NCBI RefSeq assembly: GCF_004664715.2
Contig: NC_051063.1
Coordinates: 70,232,518-70,296,517, forward strand
Direction: 5' to 3'
DNA from: Peromyscus leucopus
Taxonomy: Eukaryota; Chordata; Mammalia; Rodentia; Cricetidae
Length of the DNA: 64,000 nt
The position numbers were made by a program, and so were the translations under genes. Shown one piece after another: positions 24,595 to 36,226 of the stretch. Position 1 is the stretch's first letter; the number at the start of each line of letters is the position of its first letter. The notes below the pieces were generated by a model. It saw only the letters and a list, made by a program, of their open reading frames with translations. It was not told the origin of the DNA and ran no database searches.

Positions 24595-24935
24595 TGTGTG
24601 GTGTGTGTATACATATGTATAAGCACGTTTACATGTGCAGGGCACTTGTATATGTGTAGGAGCTAGAAGCTGACGTGGGTGCCTTCTTCAGCTGTTCTCT
24701 ACTTTGCTTACCAAGGAGGGTCTCTCACTGAGCCCAGATCTTCCCAATTCAACCCACCTAGCTATCCAGCTTCCTGCAGGGAGGGATCTGCCATCTTTTC
24801 CTCCCCAGTGTTAGAATTTCAGGCTGGCTGCAGTACCCCATCAGCATTTACATGGGTTCTGGAGAGCCTAATTCTTGTCTTCACACTTACATGGCGAGTA
24901 CTTTATCCACGGAGCCACCCCAGCTCTCCTCCCCA
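24595..24935 (-). mobile_element. B4/RSINE1 SINE, antisense
   Basis: Composite in reverse: 'gagggtctctcactgagccc' and 'cctccccagtgttagaattt' (B1-like), then 'acatgggttctggagagcct' and 'ttatccacggagccacccca' (ID/tRNA-like). Confidence 0.75.
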
Positions 24936-27600
24936 TTCTTTTTTTGTTGAATTTTCTCCCCAGTGGTAGCGACTCTGCTTCTACGTCATGGATCTCCTTG
25001 AGGGTCTTGTAGGTGGCATAGGACTCCCCTGCCTCTCAGGCAGGAGGGAGCTGTGTACTCTATTTCCTCCCTGTCTCCTTACCCTTTTCCTTCCTCCACC
25101 CTTCTTCATTGGGATGTCACGCAAGCTCTGCAGAGACCGAGCAGAGATAACACTGCAGCACTGATTGTCTGATTTTAAACAGAAGTCTGGGGTGGGCAGG
25201 TGTGCAGCACTACCTCAGAGAAGCCCATTTCTGCAAGGAGCCCCTTCAACCTGCAGCCAAAGGATGGAGCCTGAGGCAGACAAAAGGAGAGGGAATTCCC
25301 CCACCAGCCATGCCCATGGAAAGACTCATTCTGTGTTCTATTTCCCCCTTGTTTCTCAGCGGTCACAGGCTAGCTCTTCTCTCTTTTACTTCCATCTCCT
25401 TGCCTTGTAATTGAAGGATAAAGGAAAAGAACAAAGCAAACCTACCTGCAGGGGAATCGGGCGCTTAGGAAGCCACCATCCTTTCTGTATTTTCCTGCCT
25501 CCTTGGAGGCCTTGGCATGCCTTGGGCAGAAGCCTGCCTACCCCCTGCTCCTCAACAGCAGCCTCCTCTCATGTCCTCGTGCCCAGAGAAGGGACTGCAA
25601 AGCCCCACTGGGCAAGCTTGAGTCCTCCCTGCAGGACCTGCCTCTGTATTTCTAGTGGGTGTCTATCTGGCTGAGCACCCACCCTTCTCAGGTTCACTTA
25701 CCTGGTTCCCAGCTAGATGCTGTGGTTATGGGGTTTACTGAACCAGACCTCTCCAGTGAATGCACACACAGAGGTGTAAAGGCAGCAGGAATAGAGAGTC
25801 AAGGGTAGTCGGGGACCACTTAGAGTGACAGCAGAGAGCATTAGGACCTCCAGGACGTCCTGAGACACGTCCCCTGCAGTTGAGTTTAGAAACTGATGTT
25901 TGTACTAATGGTCCAGAGACATCATCACAAGCTTCAGCTACTGTATTTCTAAGATGAAGGCAGTTGAACAATGGTCTGGCTTTTGAGGAAGTTCATGACC
26001 ACTAGATGCAAATGTGGAGGAAACTCATGGGTTAGACTTAAACAGGCCTCCTTCATTCACGGGAGTCTCTTTGGTAGATTAAGAATCTACATAATCTGTT
26101 TTAAGGAGGTAGGAAGCTGTGCTCTGAGCCCCAAGTATTATGTCTACCAGGATGAATGTTCTAGAGAGCTGAAACCTCTTCTCCAGTCTCTCAACATCCT
26201 AACATACTCTAATCTAGTTCTAGTTCAGGTATCAATGATCAAAACATGAGTTCTGCATGTGAGACCCGACCTGCACGTGGACCATTCCTGCAGCTGTCCC
26301 TTATGGGCTCTTGTGTCCACGTTTCCTGGATTTCATGCTCTGCCTTTGACATTTGGCTGACAAAGTCCTAGTGTTGTGTGGGTCTTTGTAAGCAGCCACT
26401 AAGGACTTTGTTGCTGTCTGCTATGATCCAGAGCCCCTTTGTCATTATAGCTCTAAGATCTGTGTACCTCCTGAATATTGGGAAAGGAATAGGAAAGTGA
26501 CTTTCCCCATCAAAGTCAGTGTGCATGGTGGTATATTGTGGCCACTGAAGGTAAAGAATCTAGAGAAATGCCTATCTTGTTCTCCTGCTGTACTAAGAAC
26601 CTGTGTAAGCTGGTAATGACCTAGCCTAGCCCACATATGCCCCTTCTCAGCTGATCTGGATGCTGTGTTGCTGGGTCCTTCCTATCCTGCTTATTTATAT
26701 TTATCCCATTTATTTATTCTATCCTCCTGTTGAGGGCCCTAGTTTACTTCAGGGTTCCCTGACCTACCTGTCTTAGGGTCTGCTGCTAAACATGGGTAGG
26801 TCAGGAGCCAGAATTGTGGAGTCGCGTACTCTGCCAACCCCACAACCACTAGCTGGTATGCCTGACCACACAGCAGCCCTGCCTGGTCTCATTGGGGTTA
26901 GCCCTGTATGTTTAGGACATGATTTGCCCAGAACTTCTGGCCATGCCACTCTGCTGAACTCTCTTCTGGAAGCTTTTGCATAATCGACATAGTAACCTGA
27001 CAGTGGCTTTGTGTGTGGTGTACAGAACTTTGGTATGAAGAACATGCATGTACAGGGTGATTGATGAAGGTATAAGTGGATGCTGTATGATGGCCCAACA
27101 TTCTTCCCAGCCAAGGATAGAACACCAGTAAAAGCAGACGTTTGTTTACTGCTGGGCAAAATCTTCTGTTGGTGTCTGTTTGCTTTCTGGTACCTAGCTC
27201 AATTCTTAGGCAGGCAAGTTTGCTGGAACATGGAGCCCCGGTGCATCAAGCAATACTACGAAAGGAATCTGATGGTGTTCCTGTTTGAAAGAAATGCCTA
27301 GTGCCGAAGTCTCTCTAGGTACAGCCTCAGGAAGTGGGCAAACATCACAAGACCTGGCATAGATGCTGCTTTTTCAGGTTTCTCTTACGGCAGCAGAGCC
27401 TGCAGTAGTCAGGTACCAACTCGAGAGAGTCATGGTGTGGATGTAAAATGTCCCAGACAGGCTCCTGTGTTAGAATAGTTGATCCCAGGGGAGCAGGGGA
27501 GGTGGCTGTTTGGGAAGATTGTGGAAGCTTTAGAACACAAATGCTTGCTAGCATACATAGGGTCATAGAGATTGGGCGTGAGGGTTAAAGGTTGCTTGGC
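24936..27600. other. Intronic sequence, largely unique
   Basis: 2.7 kb without a repeat that I recognise. Scattered short frames only. Confidence 0.5.
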
Positions 27601-27800
27601 CTTTGACTGGAGTTCTCTCTGCTCCTGGTCAGAGGAAGTATGAGGAAGTTGATTCACCAGCTTCTATGGTCTAACACCAAACCATCCTCAACATGATGCC
27701 TTCCCACTGTGAGGGGATCTAGCCCTTCAAACCATGAAACAAAATAAATGTTGTTTCTGTTAGGAATTTAATTGCAACAATGAAAAAAAATGAATACAGG
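27601..27800 (+). mobile_element. Rodent LTR-type repeat, 3' end, sense
   Basis: 'caacatgatgccttcccact', then 'accatgaaacaaaataaatg' with an AATAAA and 'aatttaattgcaacaatg'. This fits the 3' end of the same MaLR-like repeat type seen elsewhere in the window. Confidence 0.5.
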
Positions 27801-27882
27801 GTATGATTGAAGAACCTGAAGTCTATCCTCGCCAGTGTATGGGACAAAAGGGCCATTAATACTGCCTGCCTGTGCAGGACCA

Positions 27883-28020
27883 TGTCATGGGTGCATTCTT
27901 CCTTGTATGGTAGACACTTGAGAAAACAGAGTGTGAATCGCCTAACTTTCATTATTCCAGTGGTACCTGTTCTTTTCTTCCCTTTCCCAATGCATAAGTA
28001 TTTAGGGGGCCCTTCTCATC
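27883..28020 (+). repeat. Copy 1 of a diverged direct repeat of about 135 bp
   Basis: From TGTCATGGGTGCATTCTTCC to the 'ttagggggcccttctcat' text. It aligns by eye at roughly three quarters identity with 28887-29025. The family is not recognised. Confidence 0.7.
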
Positions 28021-28886
28021 GGCATGACTTCCAAGGCCATGTTTCAGAACTCACAAAAGAGACACTATCAGCAGGGTACCCATAGAATTCACAAGAGATA
28101 CATGGTCGGTAAGTTACCCAATATAGAAGCTGTATTCTACTCCCTGGAATTGTTTTAACCCTTTCAAGTCACAAACGAAGCATTTAACTCTCACTGATTG
28201 CATTAGAACATCTAGACAGACAGATAACAGTAAGAAAAAAGAGGAGGCTGCTGGGAAAAGGCAGATACTAGATGGGTGGGAATAATGACCTATTATACTT
28301 CATAAATCTATGAGTAAATACATTGATTCAAATGTGGATGATCTTTGTTAGCAGGAAGACAGAGATTGTATCCCTGATAATTAGTTGGTTTTTGTACATT
28401 TTTCTGAGAGTCTCTAATGAAAGGAAGCCACATAGGAAGGTTGACTGTTATAGGCCATTTTCTGCCTACAGTATTTTATAATTAAACATAATTGGTGATT
28501 TTTGGAGTAAAGGTTTATAAACATGTTTCCATACAATTTAGCAAAATACAGCTTTATTGTATGTGGGGATGTCTAAACTCCAAAAACAAGATCTAGCAGC
28601 TGCCACACATTCAGCACTTTGGCCTAGGACTAGTAGAAATGTTTTCTGTGTTTTCCTTAAGAAGCACACAGAACACAGATGCACTGCCAACTTGACTCCT
28701 CTGGGCTGGACCCAAAATTCATAAAGGTGATTTTAGGGGACCCTATGCCCTAATATTGCTGCTTTTCACACTGGGCTGCATGGTCTAGCTTTACCTACAA
28801 TCAGCTGTTTTCAGAAACACATGGGAAAAGCAAGCTACAGAAACTGGGACATTGTTGACAGGTCACCAGTGACATCCTTAGAGCAG
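28021..28886. other. Unique sequence between the two repeat copies
   Basis: AT-rich, no named repeat or exon. Confidence 0.4.
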
Positions 28887-29025
28887 TGTCATGGGTCCAT
28901 TCTTTCTTGTATAGGACACTCTTGAGAAAACAGAATTGTGACTCTCCTAACTTTGATTACTCTAGCGGTACCCACTATTTTTCTCTGCCCTAACACATAA
29001 ACATTTAAGGGCCCATTTCATTTAC
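28887..29025 (+). repeat. Copy 2 of a diverged direct repeat of about 135 bp
   Basis: From TGTCATGGGTCCATTCTTTC to 'ttaagggcccatttcat', with the same landmarks in order (TTGAGAAAACAGA, CTAACTTT, GGTACC) as 27883-28020. Confidence 0.7.
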
Positions 29026-29155
29026 AGTGGTTGCTCCTACCTCCAATGGAGCTTTTCCTTTAGGGACATCAGCATGGGGTGATAGTAACTCAAGAACAGT
29101 CATGACTTTATTTAAAACAGGCATCTAAGTCATTTAATATTGTGAAAGAAAGTTT

Positions 29156-29158
<3 letters not shown>

Positions 29159-29202
<44 letters not shown>
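29159..29202. repeat. (AT)n microsatellite
   Basis: 22 AT units followed by a short (ATGT) run. Confidence 0.96.
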
Positions 29203-29210
<8 letters not shown>

Positions 29211-30226
29211 CAAAGCCTAATAGACATCAGAGAGGAAGTATCGCTTCCATTCTCACTCCTGGCCTTCATTGTCCTTTTCCTCCTCATCATATTTCTCTAG
29301 AGGTATCCTATGCAAAGAAGTGTTTGCTCTGAATGCCCCTCATTTTGCTTTGTTTGTTTAACAATATAGTTGCAAGATGAGTGCACATTTATTCAACACC
29401 TGTCTCTTTAAGGTGCTGCAGAACACAGGTGCATATAGCTTCTTTTCCTGGTCCCTGATGGGTAGACATAGGTGTCTGGGGAATTGGATGTCACACTGTA
29501 GAAACAGCATGTGCCACATATCTATAGATCCATCTCTTCCTCAGAGATCGACAGAGGAATGATGTTCTGCTTGCTACCTCTGCACTTGCTGTAACATGCA
29601 GCTTGACATCAGTTTCTGTGATAATAGGAATAATCCAATGTTTAGTGTGTATCAGATGCTCTATGCATTATTATTTTCTTGTTATCTGTTTGAATATTTG
29701 ATATTTACATAAAAATGTTATTGTTCTATATTTGTTATGTAAGGCCCAATGAGAGAGTGAATGAGTATTACTTAGTATTCACTCGTTCTATCACCTCACC
29801 TAGATTTTATAGATGAGGCTGTGAGTTTAAGTGGTAGAGCTGGGATTTGAACTCAGGTAACATGGGTCAAGTCCAAGTTCAAGATGCTCCATTCCCTATT
29901 CAGATGAGCATGATAGGAAAGGTAATAGGACTTTGGAAAGCACCACTGGGCAGAGTCCCTTTGCAACTAAATGTATGGTGACAGTGTATAGAAATGAAGC
30001 CAAATTCATGGCAATGGTGTATACAAACAGAGCTTCTAAGCTGCAGTTCAGAGTCAAGTATGCTGACCACATGTTGAGAGTTTGCATATAGCTGTACCAA
30101 CTACCCAACGTTCCCTGAAGCCCGGCTATCGCCCACTAGCCAGCAGAGCAGCAGTACAGTGCATCGGGCACCGGAGAGGCAGCTAAATCAGTCATTTTGA
30201 GATACCTCTTATTTTATTTTTAATAG
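29203..30226. other. Last 1 kb of the intron before exon A
   Basis: Unique sequence ending in the exon A acceptor tract. No upstream coding exon was found in it. Confidence 0.5.
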
Positions 30227-30514
30227 AAACCAAAGTATTTTCTGGAAACAGCAAGGAGCAGCAAGGAGAAGCACAAGTGACCCTTCCTGCTTCCCCAGTG
30301 GGACAGAAGCCCATTAAACACTTCCCTCCTGACGGGGACAGTTCACCCAGCAATGATGGTCAGTCTAGCATCTTTTCTGAGCCCCAAGAGAGACGGCACC
30401 CGTACTTCCTGACACCCAGAGTCCCTTTGTCTGGGTTTCTTTGCCCTGTACAAGCTGCATGTGCCTCTCTGCAGGAGGATGGTACAGTTCAGATAGAAAA
30501 AGAGTTCCCCAAAG
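30227..30514 (+). CDS. C10orf90: C10orf90 coding exon A (first in window)
   Basis: 288 bp, preceded by a T-rich tract ending TTTTTAATAG and followed by the donor GTAAGG. Two bases complete a codon from an exon outside the window; then come 95 codons and one base left over (phase 1 out). The peptide begins TKVFSGNSKEQQGEAQ and is rich in Ser, Pro and Gln with no obvious domain, as expected for the disordered middle of this protein. It contains no methionine, so no in-frame start can lie here. The same frame stays open past the donor to 30678, so retention of the following intron would add about 54 unrelated residues. It is less conserved in my memory than the later exons; the assignment rests on phase, splice sites and order. 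Confidence 0.85.
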
Positions 30515-33500
30515 GTAAGGAGCGAGGGTGGCGGTCTCAGGGCTCATTCTTGGTCCACATAAAGAAAATAGCTCAGTGTCTTTCTGGGATGGTTCATGCA
30601 AGCTGGTCTTATGGAGAGTCGGCAGGAGGGGGGGCGGGGAGAGAAGGAGCAGGACTAACAAGTAGACATAGTGGGTAAGTCACACCTCACAAGCAGATAG
30701 AAGGCAGCTCTACACAGATCATGAGGCCCCAGACCGACCACACCCCATGCCAGTGCCAGCTAAGGCCCAGAAGGCTGCCCAGGGACACAGCAGACTCTGT
30801 GGCTGAGCTTTGGAAGGTCTGGGGAGCTGGTGCAGCTGCCATAAAGGTAGCATGTGTTCCCACACACACACAGCTGCCCAGGCCCCCAGCAACTGGATGA
30901 CAGAGATTATAGTTCAGGGGTACAGCCCTGACACATAGCTAACACTTCACATGAGCAAGTTGGGCCCCACGGGGTACACAGTCAAGCGCCCCATCTCCAT
31001 TTCCCACAGAGGAAATAACCAAGTTGGATATAGGCATCATATCCCTGTAGGTCAAGGTACTGACCACTCCTAAATACTTTTCTGAACAATTCTGTATGAA
31101 AAGACAGAAGAACGTGACATAGAATGGCCTCTGGGGCCTAGTCATATGGGCTGAGGTCAATACTCTCTGCAGAGCAGAAAGCACAGTGTAACTGTTATGT
31201 GTGTGCTGAATAATGTGGAGCCTGAAGGTGGCCCACACTCAGAGAGGGTCTGGCAGAGGTGTCTCTGTCCAAAATGATTCCAAGCTGGAACTTGAGACGT
31301 CAGTGTCATTCGAGGTTTAAAATGAGGCCAGAGAAGAAGACACACTGAGGGTGAAGGGAAAGGTACACAAAGCAAAGAGCAGCCCCAGGGAGGCCTGGGC
31401 TGGTTTGGAGAATTGTGGGGGGCCCAGGAGACCAATACCAGAACCAGGGGCTCTATTCTGATTCTTCAAGGTCCCTGGGGTGGATGTTGGAAGAGCCTCT
31501 CCACCCACTGCAGGGGTCTAGGCTACAGGCAGGGCCAAGGCTTTGAAAGAAAAGACTCTCCATGGGGTGTGTATTCCAGGTGACTGTCCCGTGAGCAGTA
31601 TGTGGACAGATGGGAGAGGGGCTAGGCTGGGGCTGAGATCCAGTCAGGGAATAGAGAGGAGGTCTCTAAGGTGGGAGGAGCCACGGGGATGGAGACATTG
31701 TGCATTTTGGAACAGGTGCCATGAAAAGTGAGGAAGCAGCATGCCAGGACTAGCCCCAGAGTTATCGTTTTCACATGAGGATGAAGGAGGAAAAGGGTGT
31801 GAAGACCCTGGCTTCTCCATCACAGGGAGACATGGGCACAGTGTGGTAGAGAAGGGGGTTAATTTGGGAAGAGAGGGTGCTGGCTAGTGGCTAGACCTGA
31901 GCTAATCTGAGCTACTGACTAGGCCTAGAAAGTAAGACAGCGAGGAAATCCTCTAGAAGGAACAAGAGAACATGCTTGAAGGCTAAGTAGTGTGGGATTG
32001 GCAGAGAATCACGTGACATGGGGTAGAGTAAGAGCCAAGACAGACTGGGTCATCTAAGGACTGAAGGAGGTAGGGAGGCTGAGTAGAAAAAGGATCCAGC
32101 CAGAGAGATGATAGCTAGAAACAATGAAATGATAGCAGGGGCTTGGATGAAATGTCTCCGGTGGCCGGGAGAGCCTCCTCAGCCACCTTGCCTCACCCCT
32201 TTCTGGGCTCTATACCTGGTGCTGTGGGTACATGTGAAATAAGCATTAGATGGTACAGTGAGGTCAAGACATGATCCTTCCAATGGCTGTGGAGCCTGCA
32301 TGGGACTGGACTAGGCTCTCTGCATGGCAAGACAGTTGTGTAGCTTGATCTGCTTGGGGGGCCCCCTGGTGGTAGGATCAGAATCCATCCCTGGTGCATG
32401 AGCTGGCTTTTTGGAGCCCACTACCTAGGATGGGACACCTCGTGCAGCCTTAAGGCAGGGGAAAGGACTTGCCTTTACTGGATATGCTTCCCCATGGGAG
32501 GCCTCGCTTTCTTGGGGGGGAGGGGCAGTGGAGGATGGGCTGGAAGGGGGATGCTAGGGGGCAGGAGGAGGGAAGAGGGGGATCTTTGATTGATGTGTAA
32601 AATGAATGAAAAAATGTTCTTAGTTTTAAAACAAAAGAAAGAAAAAATAAAGACAGGATCCTAAAACCAGTCTTATGACTATGCTGCAGAATTTAGGTGG
32701 CAGGGTGCATCCTGTCTTAGGAAGGGAAGGAGGGGCCCTGATACTCAGGACTCAGCTGGAGGTGAGGATTCACCAGGAAACAGAACCAAAAGCACTTAAT
32801 GGAGATCAGCAGCCATTTGGGGCAAGAAGATGCTGGGCTAAGACAAAGGGGGAGTTAGGTGAGGCTGGGGCTGAGAAGATGCAGTGGAAAGTACAGGTCA
32901 GAGGGGAAGCGTGGGCTAAGGGTGACAGATGGGCCTATCCTTGCATTCGAGACCAAGGCTTAGTCAGGAGGTAGCCTGGAACAGTTGCTAATTCTATTCT
33001 ACTAACCCCAGAGATGGCCTCACCTGGGTGCTAAGGGGTCAACTCATATTCTGACTCTTTCCACAAAAGGAAACGAAAATGGCCCCAGGAAAGGGCCCCA
33101 CCAGCTTTGAGAAACCCTCTGATTACTTATGTGAAGCCAGTGGTGGACTCTGGAAAATTAAGGGGAGGGATACATAATTGAACACCATCCCTGGTCATTA
33201 TATCATTAGTGTGGCAAACACAAGACAGATTAATATGCTGTCTTGAAACAAGCGAACTGTAATAATTACACAGGACACACTTAATATGAAATCCAGACTA
33301 GAAAAGTCTCCTTTCATTTCGAGCCAGGCATTCTGAACACTGCAGTCAAAGGAACACCTCTGTGGCCTAACTAGCCAGCCATGGACTCAGGCTGACTGCC
33401 ACAGTGACTAGGGCAGCCGTGAAGGTCTGTGATGAGGCTGGATCTCATGAGCTTAACAAGGTCCATTAATAACTCACTGGCATTTCTATTTTCTAAATTG

Positions 33501-33587
33501 TCTTGGGTGTCTTCCTCCTGTGTCTGGGAGCTGGGCAAGGAGAGCCACTGGGTGCCTTCTAAATGGACTGTAAATCTGCTTTCCTAG
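30515..33587 (+). other. Intron A-B of C10orf90
   Basis: GTAAGG...CCTAG. Mostly unique and purine-rich, with one G-rich dispersed repeat near 32385. Sequence at about 33150-33350 is repeat-free with several TAATTA-type cores. Confidence 0.8.
32385..32655 (+). repeat. G-rich rodent dispersed repeat with A-rich tail
   Basis: 'gagctggctttttggagccc', 'ccccatgggaggcctcgctt', a G-rich run, then 'tgatgtgtaaaatgaatgaa' and an A-rich end. A second copy lies at 55480-55695. I recognise this as a common muroid repeat but cannot name it. Confidence 0.5.
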
Positions 33588-33772
33588 ATTACACATGCTG
33601 CGACTTGGTTGTAAAACTAAAGGAATACAAGAAGCATGAGGACCACGTTGCCACCCCCGAGCCCTCACCAGCAACGCCCTCTCCAACAATGGCAGAAGAA
33701 CCACAGAGCTCTGACCCATTAGAAGATGGTTCTGAGCCTCGGCATCTGCTGGCGAGCTCCATGACCTTGCAG
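33588..33772 (+). CDS. C10orf90: C10orf90 coding exon B
   Basis: 185 bp between TTTCCTAG and the donor GTAAAG. The split codon from exon A gives Asp, then YTCCDLVVKLKEYKKHEDH, then a Pro/Ser/Thr-rich linker (PEPSPATPSPT), ending MTLQ in phase 0. It resembles the human exon, which starts DYTCCDLVVK. The two adjacent cysteines and the basic stretch are kept. Met at 33689-33691 is the first in-frame ATG downstream of exon A and sits in a good context (A at -3, G at +4). A transcript starting inside the upstream intron could begin translation here and make about 154 residues, essentially the ALMS motif alone. That use is inference. Confidence 0.93.
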
Positions 33773-36048
33773 GTAAAGCCGCCTCCCCATCCTGCTTGAC
33801 CCTATCCCAGGGGAGTTTTTTTCCTGGGAAGTGTGGCATTCACCCGACCTCACTGATGCTGCTGGTCTCCTTGTCTCAGACCATTCCCTAACCTTTTCTA
33901 ACCTCTCTGCTACTGTTTGCCTCCTGGAGACGATGACACATGACTTCACCAGGTAGGAATGAGGACTATTGGTACTATCAACCATGACTATAGCAATGAA
34001 AGGTGCCCAGAGGTCACATGGGTCACTTCACATTTGATTTTCAAAAGATCCCTATTAGATGAGAGCCCCTATATATACCCCATAGTCAGATGAGGGTGCA
34101 CAGCCTTTGAAAGATTCAGGAAGCTTCCCAAATCATGCAGCCATGAGTTGAAGGATGTGAAAGATGTTTTTTTCTTTTAGCTTCTTCTCTGATTATTGAA
34201 GTAACCATACATATATTGATTAAAGTTCTATCATTTAAGAGGCTAGATGAGCTTGGAGAAAATTGCTGATGCTAGCATTCTGCAGAGTCAGATGCACCTT
34301 TGGGGAAGGTACTTGCTATGGGGTACACCTCTCCCTGAATGTAAAGAAAGCTCCATTGGCTCACCGGCACAGCCCTGTGCCTTGATGAGCCTGCAAAAAA
34401 ACATTCAGGGTGTCTCCCACATCCTGAACCTCTAAGATGTCCTCAAATGAGTGAACAGTAAAGCAGCAGCCACACTTTGGCCAGCAGAGTATTCTCAGGG
34501 CCTTTGTCTTGACCCTTCTCTAAGCTTCTGCACATTTAGTGACTGGTGAGTCAGTTACTCAGTAGCTGATGACTCTCATTGTCAAAGAGACTCCTTTATC
34601 AGTGCAGCTGCCAGAGGCACATACATAGCACACATAGAGCTCACGGTGTGTTCCTCTCTGAGCCCCCTATAGGCAAAGAGGGAAATGGGACCAAGGAGCA
34701 CTTCTACCCTGGCAGCATACCCAGCAAACCTGTGCTGAGCACGTGCTGTAGACAGACCCAGGACAGTGCCTGTGAGAGATATGAAGTTATTGAGATGTGG
34801 CATGTGTCTTCTCTACAGCTTAGCATAGAGTGAGCCATGTGGGACTCATTCTTGCACAAGGCCATCTGTGAGGTACCATGGTGCTCTGGTTGACCTTGAA
34901 GACCCAGTAGGACCTACTGGGAGTGGCTGCCGCTGGCATACTTTCTAATAAAACACTTTGAGTGGACACATTCAAGGACTAGGAAGCTGGGACAGTGAAT
35001 GGTAGCAGGGAATAAGTGTGGAACTTATTCTACTGAGCATCAACAGATTGTCTACTAAGCTACCTTGGGCCTCATTGCTTACGTCTGTCCAATAGGAATA
35101 AAGACAACTGACTTCCAGAATCTGTGTGGGGATTCACAAAGAGGATGGGCACAAGTAACTTCCCCGGTGTCTGCCATGGCAGCTCTGCACATGCTGCTTT
35201 GTGCAAGGAGATCAGAGGGATAAGACCGCTGTGGAGATGTAGGAGATTCTGATCTGTCCTGTGAAGCTCACAGAACCACTCTGTATAACAAAGACTTCTA
35301 CCTCTTTCTACCCAGGAGAAGCAGTTCCCTTAGCCACAGATAAGACTTCTGTTTTGTTTTGTTTTGTTTTTGTTTTTTTTTTTTTTTTTTTTTTTTTTGG
35401 TTTTTTTCGAGACAGGGTTTCTCTGTGTAGCTTTGTGCCTTTCCTGGAACTCACTTTGGAGACCAGGCTGGCCTCGAACTCACAGAGATCCGCCTGGCTC
35501 TGCCTCCCGAGTGCTGGGATTAAAGGCGTGCGCCACCACCGCCCGGCCAAGACTTCTGAAAAGTACCATTTTCCCATGCTAGTAGGACAATGTGTGTGCT
35601 TCTTAAGACTCTACCCCCAGCAGAAATGAATATGCAGATTTCTAGCACCTGCCCTCCAACCCCACCCATGTCTCTTAGAATGTTGAATTGCAGAGCCCTC
35701 AGATTTGAGTTCCTTGCCAGTGAATGGCTTGGCAGTGTGAATCCACAAATGGACAGATGTTGGCTATTTGTACTCAATGGCTTCAATGCTAGCTAGCTAT
35801 TGCTTGGTCCTGCCACAGTGGGTTCTGTGTTGCTGCCTGGAACTGACCTCCAGCAGCTTGTCATCAATGTGCCCGTACCATCTTTACAGAGGATCACAGG
35901 GGGGAAATGATAACATGGATTTACCCCATGGCTTTTGCCTGCCGAGTGTTGTATTCTTGATAGGCTCCCATTGAGTAAATCAGGTGGATGTGTTGTTTCC
36001 TGGTCTCCCTTCTCTTAAAAAATGAAATCTGTCCTTTGTCCCAATTAG
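33773..36048 (+). other. Intron B-C of C10orf90
   Basis: GTAAAG...ATTAG. Unique apart from the B1 at 35352. Confidence 0.8.
35352..35548 (-). mobile_element. B1 SINE, young, antisense, with target duplication
   Basis: Long T tract (complement of the A tail), then a near-consensus B1 body (GAGACAGGGTTTCTCTGTGT ... GGGATTAAAGGCGTGCGCCA). Flanked by AAGACTTCTG at 35342-35351 and 35549-35558. It lies about 500 bp before exon C. Confidence 0.95.
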
Positions 36049-36226
36049 GAAGCACTGGAAGTCCGTAGACCTCAGTTCATCTCGCGCTCACAAGAACGGC
36101 TACAAAAGCTTAAGCACATGGTACAGCAAAGGAAAGCCCAGCAAAAGGAAAACCCGGGGCAGAAGCAGAGCCTACTTCCTGTTCGTGCCCACAAGAAGCA
36201 GTTCACTGTTCCCCATCCTCTTAGTG
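36049..36226 (+). CDS. C10orf90: C10orf90 coding exon C, start of ALMS motif
   Basis: 178 bp between CCCAATTAG and the donor GTAAGC; phase 0 in, phase 1 out. It encodes EALEVRRPQFISRSQERLQK and then a basic, Gln/Lys-rich helix-prone stretch (MVQQRKAQQKENPGQKQS), ending in FTVPHPLS. This is the first half of the ALMS motif, the C-terminal module shared by ALMS1, CEP295 and C10orf90. In that family the module is linked to centrosome or basal-body localisation. The 'RPxFIxRSQxR' core is the most recognisable part and is intact. The following intron is by far the longest in the window (20.5 kb). Confidence 0.96.

Noticed and set aside
1..30226. Upstream C10orf90 coding exons
   Set aside because: I looked for a long exon ending in phase 1 with a GT donor. 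The long frames here are repeat-derived or unsupported, so I leave the N-terminal exons outside the window. A very short exon could have been missed.
35261..35629. 122-codon frame containing GFFRDRVSLCSFVPFLELTL
   Set aside because: This is the typical translation of an antisense B1, not a protein.
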